A DNA stretch of 64,000 bases, taken from positions 248,001 to 312,000 of the forward strand of contig NZ_JBBEOG010000001.1 of the NCBI RefSeq assembly GCF_037860835.1, in the 5' to 3' direction. The notes under the pieces are model-generated. The model was not told the DNA's origin. It saw nothing but the letters and a program-made list of their open reading frames with translations, and did not search any database. Made by a program: the position numbers and the translations under genes. This DNA comes from Aquipuribacter nitratireducens. Lineage in GTDB: Bacteria > Actinomycetota > Actinomycetes > Actinomycetales > JBBAYJ01. Below are positions 16,657 through 26,413 of the stretch, piece by piece. Positions within the stretch are counted from its first letter, which is position 1, and each line of letters begins with the position of its first letter.

Positions 16657-18646
16657 CCGCTCCGGGCAGGTCGACGAGGAAGCGCCGGTCTAGGAACCGG
16701 TTCGCCCGCTCGCAGGACGTCTCGGACGCCATGGCACAGCAGTGGCAGGCTGCTCCGTGCAGGAAGTCCTCGGGGTCCTTGGGCGTGCGATGGGCACACA
16801 CCGGATCAGATGAACAGCGGCCGGCACGTTCCAGCGCCGAGGTCACCACCTGCTCAAGTCGTGCTGGCTCGCTCAACTGGACGAGCCCACCCAGGGTGCC
16901 GTCGCTGTCGGACGCGGTCGTGCAGATCAGCAGCCCGGCCGCAGGCTCTCGCCCACTGTCGGCCGTCCAGGCGTAGATCCGCTCACTGAGGCTGGCTGCC
17001 GAGTAGCCGCACTGCATGGCCATCTCCCGGATGAGCACGTGGGCGAAGGTGTGCACCAGCCAGTAACGGGGAGGCTTGAGTCGCTCGTCAGCGTCGACCT
17101 GCTTGGCGGTCTCGGAGTAGCGGCGCTCGAAGTTGCGACGGTGTGCAGCCCGGTGGTCCGCCCAGATCTCACCACCGACGGTCGTCCGCTCCCAGGCGTC
17201 GACCGCCTGCTCGTCAAGCTGCAGGAAGATGCCCTCACCTCGATCTTCGGTCGCCACTGCCCAGCGTGGCCGCCTGTCGCGGTTCAACGGCACGAGCCGG
17301 GAGGTGAGGTCACTAACGCGCTCCATCTCGTCGATCCGCGTGAAGCCGAGAACCGCGTTCACCTTCCGTAACTTGTCGACGGCGAGCACCCGCGTGATCT
17401 GTGGCCGCAGCTGCGGATCCAGGGCTCGGCCGGACAGCATGAGGCCGCTGGGGTCGTCGTGCTGATTGCCTATTGGGTCACGTTGGAGGTAGCGCCACTC
17501 CGGCACGAGCAGGTCGACCGGGTCGAAGGCGCGGCGCTGCTCCTCGAGCTCCTCGTCCGAGAGGGCCGGTGCCATTGCCAACGTGATGGCTGCGCTCAGG
17601 TCGTCGTCAGACAGGTTGGCGAGCGGTGAGCCGCCCTGTTGCAGCAGCGCCCGCACGAACGCGACGTTGTCGTGGAACTGGGCGAGCTGGTCCCCCAGCG
17701 CCGCCTTGAGTGCGTCCCCTCGGCTGGCGACCGCTTCCGCTCTCGACTGTGGCATGACGATGATCGATTGAGTTGCGGGGAACCACAGGTTTGACGCCCC
17801 GACGAGCATCAGCCGGACAGGCATCGGGCAGCCCTGGGCCGCAAAGGCGTTCAGGTGCGGGTGCCTACCGCGGCACTTCGGCAGCTTGCCGCGGGCGGCT
17901 TCGCCCTGGGCTTCGTTCATGGGCCGCCGGACGTTGCACGAGTCGCAGGAGATCGTCGCCGACGCGCCCTTGCCGCCGGTGCGGTCGACCATCTTCAGGA
18001 CCGGGAACTCGGCCTTCGGACAGTCATTGCCGTGGTGCACCCACCACGTGTAGGGGAACTCGTCCAGGTGGCCGTCAGCGCACGCGAGCAGGTAGCGAGC
18101 AGGGACAGCGGGCCGACGACGGGCTTTGCGGTTCGTTTTACCCGCCCGCCCGTAGCACTTCTCGTGCTCGAAACGGGCTTCGTCCGTCCTGTACGGGTGG
18201 GTGTTGGTGTACGTGAAGCGGCTGATCGGACCGAGCAGGTCGCACCCGGTGCAACGCATCCACTGTGGGAAGACCCGAGCGGGGACCCCGAGGTCGTCGC
18301 CCTCCTTGGACATGAAGTTCTTCTTGGGCGCCCACGGAAAAGGGCGCAGCTCGCTGACCTGCGAGCCGAGCATCGTCTGCACGGCCTGGAGCAACCGAGG
18401 CGCGTGCAGGCTGGGGACACCGTCCCGGCGCCGCCAGATCGTCTCCCAGTCGTCGAGCCCTGCCGGCATGATCGTGAACTGGGGAAGGTCCATGATCGAG
18501 CCCGGTCCGTAGGTGTAGAGCAATGACGAAGGACGGGCGGAACCAACCTTGGCGCGGTTCTTGGTCGACTTCTGCGCCGACGCCGTGTCGACGTCGCCGA
18601 GCGGGTCCAGGAGGTCGTCGGCGTAGGTCATGGTGGTGTCAGTCAT
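16634..18646 (-). CDS. drmB: DISARM protein DrmB, DUF1998 family
   Basis: A 670-residue protein. The start region (SSLLYTYGPGSIMDLPQFTIMPAGLDDW) is the characteristic DrmB opening. Several zinc-type cysteine pairs are visible (CTGCDLLGP, CDSCNVRRP, CHCCAMASETSC). The C-terminal DUF1998 block contains HTFAHVLIREMAMQCGYSAASLSERIY and LLICTTASDSDGTLGGL. DrmB forms a complex with the helicase DrmA; the pair binds DNA with a 5' overhang and gives methylation-independent interference. It overlaps drmA by 8 bases and drmC by 23, and looks full length. Confidence 0.94.
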   Translation of the reverse strand: MTDTTMTYADDLLDPLGDVDTASAQKSTKNRAKVGSARPSSLLYTYGPGSIMDLPQFTIMPAGLDDWETIWRRRDGVPSLHAPRLLQAVQTMLGSQVSELRPFPWAPKKNFMSKEGDDLGVPARVFPQWMRCTGCDLLGPISRFTYTNTHPYRTDEARFEHEKCYGRAGKTNRKARRRPAVPARYLLACADGHLDEFPYTWWVHHGNDCPKAEFPVLKMVDRTGGKGASATISCDSCNVRRPMNEAQGEAARGKLPKCRGRHPHLNAFAAQGCPMPVRLMLVGASNLWFPATQSIIVMPQSRAEAVASRGDALKAALGDQLAQFHDNVAFVRALLQQGGSPLANLSDDDLSAAITLAMAPALSDEELEEQRRAFDPVDLLVPEWRYLQRDPIGNQHDDPSGLMLSGRALDPQLRPQITRVLAVDKLRKVNAVLGFTRIDEMERVSDLTSRLVPLNRDRRPRWAVATEDRGEGIFLQLDEQAVDAWERTTVGGEIWADHRAAHRRNFERRYSETAKQVDADERLKPPRYWLVHTFAHVLIREMAMQCGYSAASLSERIYAWTADSGREPAAGLLICTTASDSDGTLGGLVQLSEPARLEQVVTSALERAGRCSSDPVCAHRTPKDPEDFLHGAACHCCAMASETSCERANRFLDRRFLVDLPGAVGLGFFS

Positions 18647-21600
18647 TGACTGCCCCGTTCGTCTCGTCGAGCTCCCAGCCGGGAGCGTCGTCCGGCTCGA
18701 CGGCGTACAGGCGCTCCTTGATCGGACTCACCAGCAGGTTGATCTCGGGCTGGACCTCTCGCATCGAGTTGGCGACGACGAACGGCGGGCCTGATGTCGC
18801 CCCCGCGACAGCGCGGGCGTTGTCCGGGCTGATGAGCAGCGCCTCGTGCTTTCCGTCTCCGGCCTGACGCTCGTACACGAGCGTGAGCTGCTGCTGGCTG
18901 AGAGCCTTTCGCCGGTTGACCCACTGGTCCAGCCGGTTCAGCAGGCGCTGACGGGTGGTCTGGGTCGTCGTCGGGCTGGACAGTGTGGCGCGGGCAACGA
19001 GCGCGTCTACGAGCTCCTTCACCTGGTCGTACTCGCCTTGGATCCGTCCTGCGCCTCGCTCGGCCGACAGCCCGTCGGCGCGGACGGCGTCGAGCACTCG
19101 CGCTGCGCTGACGAGGACGCCGTCGAGGCCGCGCTCGATCGAGGTGACGGAGAAGGGAGTGACGGACAACGCCTCCACCTGCGCGTAGAAGGTCTCGTGG
19201 TAGTGCCGGAACTGCTCGAAATGAGCCAGGTCGCGAGGCCGAGCCCAGTTGCCCAGGGTGACGACCAGGCCGGGGCGTGCCGCGTCACGACCCACGCGCG
19301 AGGACGCCTGGATGTACTCGGCCGTGTTCTTCGGCTGCCCCACCATGAGCATGAGACCCAGCCGCGTCACGTCGACACCGACCTGGAGCATGGAGGTCGC
19401 GAGCACTACGTCGAACGGGTTGGCCGTGCGCGCCTCGACGTGTTGGCCCGCGGCGCGCTGCTCCATGCGGACGCGCTTGCCTTCGGTGGAGTCGTGGTCA
19501 GGCGTGAACTGCCGACCCATCTCGTCCAGCGTGCGGGTGATGTCTGCGCTGGCGACACGGGAGGTCAGCTCGGCGATGTTGAGACTGCCGTAGTCGGTCC
19601 CCCGTCGCCGCGGCAGCCCGGTCCACGGCCGCCCCTTGCTCAACGCCGTCTGGATGTCGTCGGCCATATAGCGGGCCATGCCGGCCAGCTCCCGCGTGGC
19701 GTTGAAGTACCCCACGAGCGTCATGTACGGGTCCGCGCTAGCCCCGGACCGGTCCATGAGCAGCTGTGCCGCCGACATCAGGACCTCGGAGACCCGGATC
19801 TCGGCGGAGGTGAGGCGAACCCCCGTGGTGCTGATCCCGATGTACCTGCGCCCAGGTTGCTGCTCGGACACCGCTACCTCGGTCGAGAAGTACGTGTCCT
19901 TGACGTCGAGGACCTGCGGGGGGAACACGGTGACGCCGCGCCCGTACAGGCCCCGAATCTGGTCGTTGGCGTTTCGGACGGTCGCGGTGGACGCGACGAT
20001 CAGCGGCTTGACGCGCTTGCCGCCAGCGGTCGTCCAGGACGTGAGCACGTCGATAGCCACCTCGAACAGTCCGACCGTCGTGCCCAACGCCCCGGTGATG
20101 AGATGGAGCTCGTCCTGGATGATCAGGTCCGGCGGACGCAGACGGCTCACGGCATGCACCGCGGCGGCAGGCAAGCCGTCCTTGGCGGGGTGCTTGCTGC
20201 CGTCCTTCAGGCTGCACGGCTCGTAGTCGGCGTGCACGTACCCGTGCCGCTCGCAGCGTTGGCGCACGTACCCGAACAGCGACGCCGCTTCGCCCTCTCG
20301 AGCCAGACGCGCGAACTTGTCAACCGTGGCGATCACGAAGGCCGGGGCTAGTCGGTAGATCTCCTCGTCCACGGTCAGGACGGGGAGACCGTCATCGACG
20401 ACGCCACCTCGGGCGAACGGGCACTCGGCGAACTCGTCCCCGCAGTAGACGTGCACCCGCCGGTGCGCGTCGTCGCCCAGGACGTCCCTGGCCTCGATGC
20501 GTGTCCCGCACCACGGGCACCGTTGCAGTTGCAGGACGGTGAGGCGGTGCCGCCGGCCGTCGTTGACGTTCGCGAGCTGCTCAGCCGCCTCGGGGTACCG
20601 CTTGGGGGACACGTCGGTGCCGACCCACAGGCCGATACGGAAGGGCTCCGTCCCCCAGGTGGCCTCGTCCTCGCGGCGGGCCAGCTCGGCGGCGCAGACC
20701 AGGGTCGTGGCGCGTTGGAACTGCTGAGCGGTGAGCAGTCTGAGGGTGTAGCGCATGAGCACCGCCACACCGGCGCGGCCGTCCACAGGCCCGTCGACGC
20801 CGGTCACGATGCCCTGTCGGCGCCGTACCGCGAAGGTGAAGGCCGCGAGGCCGAGGTACGCCTCCGTCTTGCCGCCGCCGGTGGGGAAGAACAGCAGCTC
20901 GACCTTGCCCAGGTCGTCTCCCGACCGGCGGTCCAGCTCCGGCCGCGACAACGACTCCAGCTGCATGAGGATGAAGGCGAGCTGGAACGTACGCCAGGAG
21001 TGTGCCCTCGGGCCCTTCGCGAGCACGCGCTCACGTGCCGCGTCCCGTCCGAGCGTGGGCAACGCGGCTCGCTCCTCGGCGACCTGGGACTGGATGCGCT
21101 GGTCGGCCATGACCCGGTTCATGAAGCGAAAGCACCGCAGCGCCTCGGGATCTGCGAGCAGGTGCGTCAGGCCTGACTCCAGCTGCGTGCAGACCCGACG
21201 GGCGTCATGTAGCGCGTCGTGGGCGTCGTCCTTCAAGTGCGCAGGGAGCGCGGCTGCGAGTCCGTCCTGGGTGTCGAGCCATTCCCGGTAGCCCGTGATG
21301 ATCGGTCTGAGGCCCGCGTCCACCTCTGCCGGAGACGCCTCCGCCAGCCGGCGCATGTCCAGCAGCGCTCCGTCGATCTCGGTAGCGAGCGTCTGCGGGG
21401 TCTCAGACACTGGTAGCCAGGTGGTCCACACCCGACTGGCGCGGCGCGTGCCGGGCTGCTCGGACCAGTCGGCCGAGCAAGTGCGTCCGTGCGCGAACTC
21501 AAGCCGGTCCCGGTACTGCAGGTTGAGCCGGCGGAGCTCGTCGTCCCGCTCGAATCGGGTGTCGGCAAGGACGTCCGTCACGGGCAGGAAGGCGGCTTCG

Positions 21601-22364
21601 CCGTCAGTCTCAACGTAGAGCTTCGTCTGGAACAGCCAGGCGTTGACGGGGATGCGGCTGGGAGTCTCGCGGTCGTTGCACAGCGCCACCTCGATCAGAC
21701 GGCGGTCGCGGTCAGGGTCGTCCATTACGTCGACGCGAAGCACGACGTCGTCCTGGAGGGGGTACTCAGCGGTCGTCGCGGGCGACAGGTCGGCGACGGT
21801 GACGACGACCGGCTTCTCTACCGGGGTGCGTCGGAAGTGGCGGATAGCAGCGCCGCCCTTGGACACCTCGCCGCTGTCGAAGGGGTTGTACACGCCCCAG
21901 GACGCTCGCACGGTGAAGGTCGGGAGGTCGGCGGGGATCTGAAAGCGCAGCCCCATGGAGGCGGGGATCATCAGGCCACGCCGCTGTGGCTGGTCATCTA
22001 CGGCGTCCTCGTCGGACTCCGCCGTGGTGTCGCCGACCGCCGTCACCGGGACTCCGCGACCCTCGGCTGCGTCGGCTGCGTCGCCCACGTCCGCAGCAGG
22101 CTCGTCGGAGCCTGCCTGAGCGGGGTCTGCTTTGCCTGTCAGGCGGACGGGCGCGATGCGGCCGACGAGGTACATCGAGTCCGGCGGGGCTTCGATGACC
22201 TCCTCGTCGCCGCGCGAAGGCCCGAGAAGTTCTCGCTGGAGGATGTCGGCAAGATTCTCCCGATCGGTCCACGACCGGCCGTCGGGTGCGTGGCTGAGCT
22301 CGTAAGACGGTGTCTTTCGGGGAGGCACGACTGGGTCGCGGGGCGGCACCGGCGTCTCGGTCAC
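18639..22364 (-). CDS. drmA: DISARM helicase DrmA
   Basis: A 1241-residue SF2-type helicase. Residues 494-500 (PTGGGKT, within LFFPTGGGKTEAYLG) are Walker A, and LIIQDELHLITGALGTTVGLFE is motif II with DELH in place of DEAH. ASTATVRNANDQIRGLYGRG is motif III. VLATSMLQVGVDVTRLGLMLMVGQPKNTAEYIQASSRVGR holds motifs V-VI. Cysteine pairs (RCPWCGTR) suggest a zinc insert. A long acidic Ala/Asp-rich segment (about residues 75-125) is probably disordered and may be the trigger-loop region. It shares ATGA with drmMI upstream and overlaps drmB by 8 bases. Confidence 0.94.
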   Translation of the reverse strand: MTETPVPPRDPVVPPRKTPSYELSHAPDGRSWTDRENLADILQRELLGPSRGDEEVIEAPPDSMYLVGRIAPVRLTGKADPAQAGSDEPAADVGDAADAAEGRGVPVTAVGDTTAESDEDAVDDQPQRRGLMIPASMGLRFQIPADLPTFTVRASWGVYNPFDSGEVSKGGAAIRHFRRTPVEKPVVVTVADLSPATTAEYPLQDDVVLRVDVMDDPDRDRRLIEVALCNDRETPSRIPVNAWLFQTKLYVETDGEAAFLPVTDVLADTRFERDDELRRLNLQYRDRLEFAHGRTCSADWSEQPGTRRASRVWTTWLPVSETPQTLATEIDGALLDMRRLAEASPAEVDAGLRPIITGYREWLDTQDGLAAALPAHLKDDAHDALHDARRVCTQLESGLTHLLADPEALRCFRFMNRVMADQRIQSQVAEERAALPTLGRDAARERVLAKGPRAHSWRTFQLAFILMQLESLSRPELDRRSGDDLGKVELLFFPTGGGKTEAYLGLAAFTFAVRRRQGIVTGVDGPVDGRAGVAVLMRYTLRLLTAQQFQRATTLVCAAELARREDEATWGTEPFRIGLWVGTDVSPKRYPEAAEQLANVNDGRRHRLTVLQLQRCPWCGTRIEARDVLGDDAHRRVHVYCGDEFAECPFARGGVVDDGLPVLTVDEEIYRLAPAFVIATVDKFARLAREGEAASLFGYVRQRCERHGYVHADYEPCSLKDGSKHPAKDGLPAAAVHAVSRLRPPDLIIQDELHLITGALGTTVGLFEVAIDVLTSWTTAGGKRVKPLIVASTATVRNANDQIRGLYGRGVTVFPPQVLDVKDTYFSTEVAVSEQQPGRRYIGISTTGVRLTSAEIRVSEVLMSAAQLLMDRSGASADPYMTLVGYFNATRELAGMARYMADDIQTALSKGRPWTGLPRRRGTDYGSLNIAELTSRVASADITRTLDEMGRQFTPDHDSTEGKRVRMEQRAAGQHVEARTANPFDVVLATSMLQVGVDVTRLGLMLMVGQPKNTAEYIQASSRVGRDAARPGLVVTLGNWARPRDLAHFEQFRHYHETFYAQVEALSVTPFSVTSIERGLDGVLVSAARVLDAVRADGLSAERGAGRIQGEYDQVKELVDALVARATLSSPTTTQTTRQRLLNRLDQWVNRRKALSQQQLTLVYERQAGDGKHEALLISPDNARAVAGATSGPPFVVANSMREVQPEINLLVSPIKERLYAVEPDDAPGWELDETNGAVND

Positions 22365-25300
22365 TCCTCGACCTCCGTGTCGTCTGAAGGAGGCGCGACG
22401 TCGCCCTGCCGAGCCGCGCGCCGGTGGTTCTCCTCCAGCAACCGATCGAGGATCTCGACCCTTGCCGCCGGGCTCACTGTCCAGCGCTCCATCTGACGGT
22501 AGGTGTGGAAGCCGTGGTCGAGCGGTACGTCGTCCCAGCCGTAGGCAGCCATGACTGCTTGGTCCAACTCGACGTGGACCTCACGCATGCGGCCCACATC
22601 GGAGTCTGAGGTCATAGAGATGGCAGGGTCGTTCACCCGATTGTAAAGCTGAGTTGCCCCAATGTCTCGGCTCAGCATCAATTCGCGTCGTTCAGTATCC
22701 AGTGTGCGACCGACTGAACAGAGGAGCGCCGTCTCCTCGGGACGTGGAAAAGTTTCGAAGACGTCCGAAGGTGTGTAGCGAGGATCCAACCTTAGCCCTG
22801 AACCGTACTTTACTGCCCACAACTGATGCAGGCTCGACGACAACACGGCTTGGTCTGCATAGGAATCGGTCGCGAAGACGCACAAGGAGTTGCTTAGCAA
22901 CTGCTTCGCCGACACGCGCATAGGCATCAGAGTCTTGCTAACAACCGTCAGGGCGAGCACTTCGTTGAGACGCGCGATAGCAGCCCGCATGCGGGGAGCC
23001 TTGTCACCGTGTTGCCACCATTTCTCCCGACGTGCCTTCATGTTGTCCTTCTCGCGCACGGGGCGAACTTCATCACGAACTCGCGCGAAGGGCAAAGAAA
23101 ATCTGGCTGCAGCTGCCTCGTCTCGATCAAAAAAGTCAATGACCCAGCGCGACGCCGAGCAGTCGGGGCGACCGTAAAGGTCATCGCCGCCCAAGTATGG
23201 AGTCAGAACCAATTCGTTGTTCCTGTCGGTGGCAATCCAGTCATCGACTTCGCTCTTGTCAATCACGAAGCCCATTCCGATTAGGAAACCTCCCTTGAAG
23301 GCGATCCCGCTATTTGCGGCCAGACGAGCCGGAGGGCCTGCGGTTCGTCCCTCCGCTTCGAGGAGTGGACTGATGCGAGCAACTGGGCGATCATCTGAAT
23401 AAATCTGCGCTTGCTCGCCGAGGGGCCCCAGGCGGCCCCATACCGCAGCGTATTCTAGGTTGGCGCCTTTGGCGGGCCACCTCCTGGACTGGATAGACCT
23501 AGTGATCGAGAATCCCTGCGCAACCATTCGGCTTAGGCCTACGTCGCGAGTGTCGCCTTGGGCCAGCGTGTTGGTGGCGATCAACCCAAGGCTGCCACCT
23601 TGTGTCAGCAATTGTGTAGCTCGAAGAAAGAAGTAGGCAACCAGGTCTGCTGCCCCTCTCGTTCCGTCTGAGATGACATTAATCAACCAGTCACGAGCGT
23701 TGGCTCCCATAGCATTGGTCAGTTTGAATCCGCCCAGGAAGGGAGGGTTCCCGATAACCGCGTTAAAGCCTCCGTGTGTCATTACATCGGGCACCACAAG
23801 TGCCCAATGCAGCGGCTTCCACCTGAGGTGGTCGGTCTCCACTGTTGGGGTCAGCCCGCTCTCGATGATCGCGTCAAGCATCCTCGGGTCGGCTTCACCG
23901 TGTTTCGGGTAAGCAAGTCCCGCTGCGATTCGAAGGTTCTCATACGCCTCCTCGAGGGCTCGCCCCTTTTTGCCTCCGACAATCAGGCCTGCGGCGACCA
24001 CGGCATCAGCAATGGTGGAGAGCTGGCCCGTCAGTTGTTGGTAGTCGTCCCACTGTCGACGCTTGGATACGGCAGACCGTTGGGGGTCGTCGTTATCGAT
24101 CTCGGAGGCGAGGCGCTGGCGCAGGCTAACCGCGCGCGCGATGACGGCGTCCACCTCCAGGCGCTCCGTCCAGCCCCCGTCCGCGGTCTGATAGAACAAT
24201 GTCGCAGCCTTCGCCTCCCCGGGCCGGATGTGCAGCGCCCGAAGCTGCTCCAGGTCGGTGAGGCCCAGGAGGGAGTTGCCGAGTAGCACTTTGTCGTCGA
24301 CGAACGAGAACGGCAGCTTGGGGTCGAGGGACACGAGCCAGAGCGAGAGCTTGCACATCTCGACTGCCATGCCGTTGATGTCAGCGCCGTACAGGCAGTT
24401 GGCCACGACCTGGCGCACAGCCCGTGTCTTCATCTCCTGGGAAGTGCCACGCGCGACGCCCTCGCGGTGCCACGCCTCGAGGAGCCGTTCGCCCAGGTAC
24501 TCCGCGGCCGCCACGAGGAAAGCCCCAGAGCCGCAGGCTATGTCGGCGACCTTGAGGTCGAGGATCTCGTCGGAGCTGAGCAACTGCCACTGATCGCGCT
24601 CAGCCGTCTGGTGCGGTCCCGGTCGGTAGACGAGGGGTTCCAGCGCGTGCAGGACTACCTCGCGAGCAAGCGACTTGGGCGTGTAGTGCGCGCCCGACGT
24701 CGCCCGTGATGGGGTCTCGACGACGACGAGTCCGCCGGCCTGGAACACCATCGGCCGGTCGCGTAGGTCCCGGCGGATGATGCCGATGTAGGGCCTCAAC
24801 CGTTCGATGAGCCCGCGGTCCCGGGTCACCGCGAGCAGGGCGCGGTCGACGTCGTCCATCTGGTCGCCAGTGCGCAGGGCTTTGGTGATCGCCGCCTTCG
24901 AGGCCGGAGTCGCGCCCGGCTGAGACGCCTTCACCGTCGCGATGATGGCCTCCGCCAGCCGAGTGTCGTCCTGGTGCAGCTCCGCCAGGTCGTCGAGAGC
25001 GTCAAGGGTCATCTCTGGCTCGGCGCCGGCAGCCCCGATCAGCCCGACGGTCACGTCGTCGACGTCGGCGCACGAGTAGCCGAGCAGGCCCTCGTAGATG
25101 TAGCCGATCTGCTCCACGTCTACCGCGCGGAACGAGATCCGCCGGGCGGGCTGGCCCTTGAGCTGGGCGACCTGGACGGATCGCAGCACCTCGAGCATGA
25201 CGCGGTCGCTGACCGGCACGGCGAGCACACCGCGCTCGTCGCGGGCGGTGAGGAACGGGAACCGCGCGCTGTCGAACAGCGATCCACCGTACGACGGCAG

Positions 25301-26413
25301 GCGCATGTCCTCGAACGTCGCGCCGGCGTACAAGGCCCGCGACGTGGCCAGAAGCCGGTGCCAGGTCAGGGCCGTGGCGTCGAGCGACTCTGTCCCCTCC
25401 TCGCGGGCCCGGGCGTCCAGAACGTCCAGCTCACCGCTGATGCCGTAGCCCATCGTGAACAGGCGTCCTTGCGGCAGGAGCGAACGCTCCTCGGCAAAGA
25501 GCAGGAATACGACCCGCATCATCGCGGTGACGGCGGCCTGGTACACGAGGTCACGGTCAACTGGAAGCGGGTCAGGGCTACCACGTCGCCGGGCGTCCTG
25601 CGCTGCCTCTGCGAAGGCGCTGACCAGAAGCTCCACCGCACGACGGACCTGCGTCCCCAGCGCCTCGGTGACGTCCTCGGCGGCCGTCACCGACTCCAGG
25701 AAGAGCTGTGCTGTCCGGTCCTCCGGGGCGCCACCGACGAGCTGCCTGGGAGACAGGAGCGCGAGGAAGGCGTCGCGCACGTCGGGCTCCTCGACCCAGC
25801 GTTGAGAGTCGACGACCCCGCTCGCGACCATGGTGTCCGCCTGCGCGCTCACCAGCGCCCACCAGCGCCCATCCGTGACCACGGCCAACGGCACCCCCGA
25901 CGCACGGAGCACGGCCTCGGCTCGGTCGATGGGGCACGCGGCCCACCCGTCGTCGACCACGTCGTGCAGCGAGTCGCAGGGATCGGCCAGAAGGACTAGG
26001 GCGCCGACGGTGTCACCCCGGACCAGGGCCCAGTCCGGCTCGACGGTCACCACGCGATTGGGCGACGTTCCACGAGCCTGCGCCGCCGGTGTGTGCCTCA
26101 GGTCGAGCTTCAACCCCTCGGCCCAGCCCGCGACGTCGCGCACCACCGTCTCTGCGAACGCGTCCCGCGCCGCACGCAGGGCCTCGATATGTGCGGGCTC
26201 ACCTGGTTGTGCGTCCCAGGTGTCCCAGGCGCGCTCAAAGGTCGATTTGGCATCCACGAGAGTGGCGCGGGTGGACGAAGAGATTTGTGGCATGCCTTGC
26301 GGCCAGACGCGCTTCAGCGCGGGGACGGCCAGGAACGGTCCGTCCGTGTCGACGAGTTCGAGCCAGCGTCGATGCTGCTCGGTGCCGCTGGGGGCGGTGA
26401 CGCGACGTCTCAT
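22361..26413 (-). CDS. drmMI: DISARM class 1 DNA adenine methyltransferase DrmMI
   Basis: A 1350-residue type IIG-like N6-adenine methyltransferase, large as usual for DrmMI. ADIACGSGAFLVAAAEYLGE (about residues 623-642) is SAM motif I. NAVIGNPPFLGG (near residue 885) is the catalytic NPPF motif IV. The N-terminal 600 residues are helical, and the C-terminal part should hold the target recognition domain. From about 24,080 down to 22,600 the G+C content drops sharply (29/60 at 23581-23640 and 33/60 at 22621-22680, against 46/60 at 25201-25260). This suggests the recognition domain was replaced by recombination. The enzyme would mark host DNA as self. It overlaps drmD and drmA by ATGA. Confidence 0.93.
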   Translation of the reverse strand: MRRRVTAPSGTEQHRRWLELVDTDGPFLAVPALKRVWPQGMPQISSSTRATLVDAKSTFERAWDTWDAQPGEPAHIEALRAARDAFAETVVRDVAGWAEGLKLDLRHTPAAQARGTSPNRVVTVEPDWALVRGDTVGALVLLADPCDSLHDVVDDGWAACPIDRAEAVLRASGVPLAVVTDGRWWALVSAQADTMVASGVVDSQRWVEEPDVRDAFLALLSPRQLVGGAPEDRTAQLFLESVTAAEDVTEALGTQVRRAVELLVSAFAEAAQDARRRGSPDPLPVDRDLVYQAAVTAMMRVVFLLFAEERSLLPQGRLFTMGYGISGELDVLDARAREEGTESLDATALTWHRLLATSRALYAGATFEDMRLPSYGGSLFDSARFPFLTARDERGVLAVPVSDRVMLEVLRSVQVAQLKGQPARRISFRAVDVEQIGYIYEGLLGYSCADVDDVTVGLIGAAGAEPEMTLDALDDLAELHQDDTRLAEAIIATVKASQPGATPASKAAITKALRTGDQMDDVDRALLAVTRDRGLIERLRPYIGIIRRDLRDRPMVFQAGGLVVVETPSRATSGAHYTPKSLAREVVLHALEPLVYRPGPHQTAERDQWQLLSSDEILDLKVADIACGSGAFLVAAAEYLGERLLEAWHREGVARGTSQEMKTRAVRQVVANCLYGADINGMAVEMCKLSLWLVSLDPKLPFSFVDDKVLLGNSLLGLTDLEQLRALHIRPGEAKAATLFYQTADGGWTERLEVDAVIARAVSLRQRLASEIDNDDPQRSAVSKRRQWDDYQQLTGQLSTIADAVVAAGLIVGGKKGRALEEAYENLRIAAGLAYPKHGEADPRMLDAIIESGLTPTVETDHLRWKPLHWALVVPDVMTHGGFNAVIGNPPFLGGFKLTNAMGANARDWLINVISDGTRGAADLVAYFFLRATQLLTQGGSLGLIATNTLAQGDTRDVGLSRMVAQGFSITRSIQSRRWPAKGANLEYAAVWGRLGPLGEQAQIYSDDRPVARISPLLEAEGRTAGPPARLAANSGIAFKGGFLIGMGFVIDKSEVDDWIATDRNNELVLTPYLGGDDLYGRPDCSASRWVIDFFDRDEAAAARFSLPFARVRDEVRPVREKDNMKARREKWWQHGDKAPRMRAAIARLNEVLALTVVSKTLMPMRVSAKQLLSNSLCVFATDSYADQAVLSSSLHQLWAVKYGSGLRLDPRYTPSDVFETFPRPEETALLCSVGRTLDTERRELMLSRDIGATQLYNRVNDPAISMTSDSDVGRMREVHVELDQAVMAAYGWDDVPLDHGFHTYRQMERWTVSPAARVEILDRLLEENHRRAARQGDVAPPSDDTEVEE

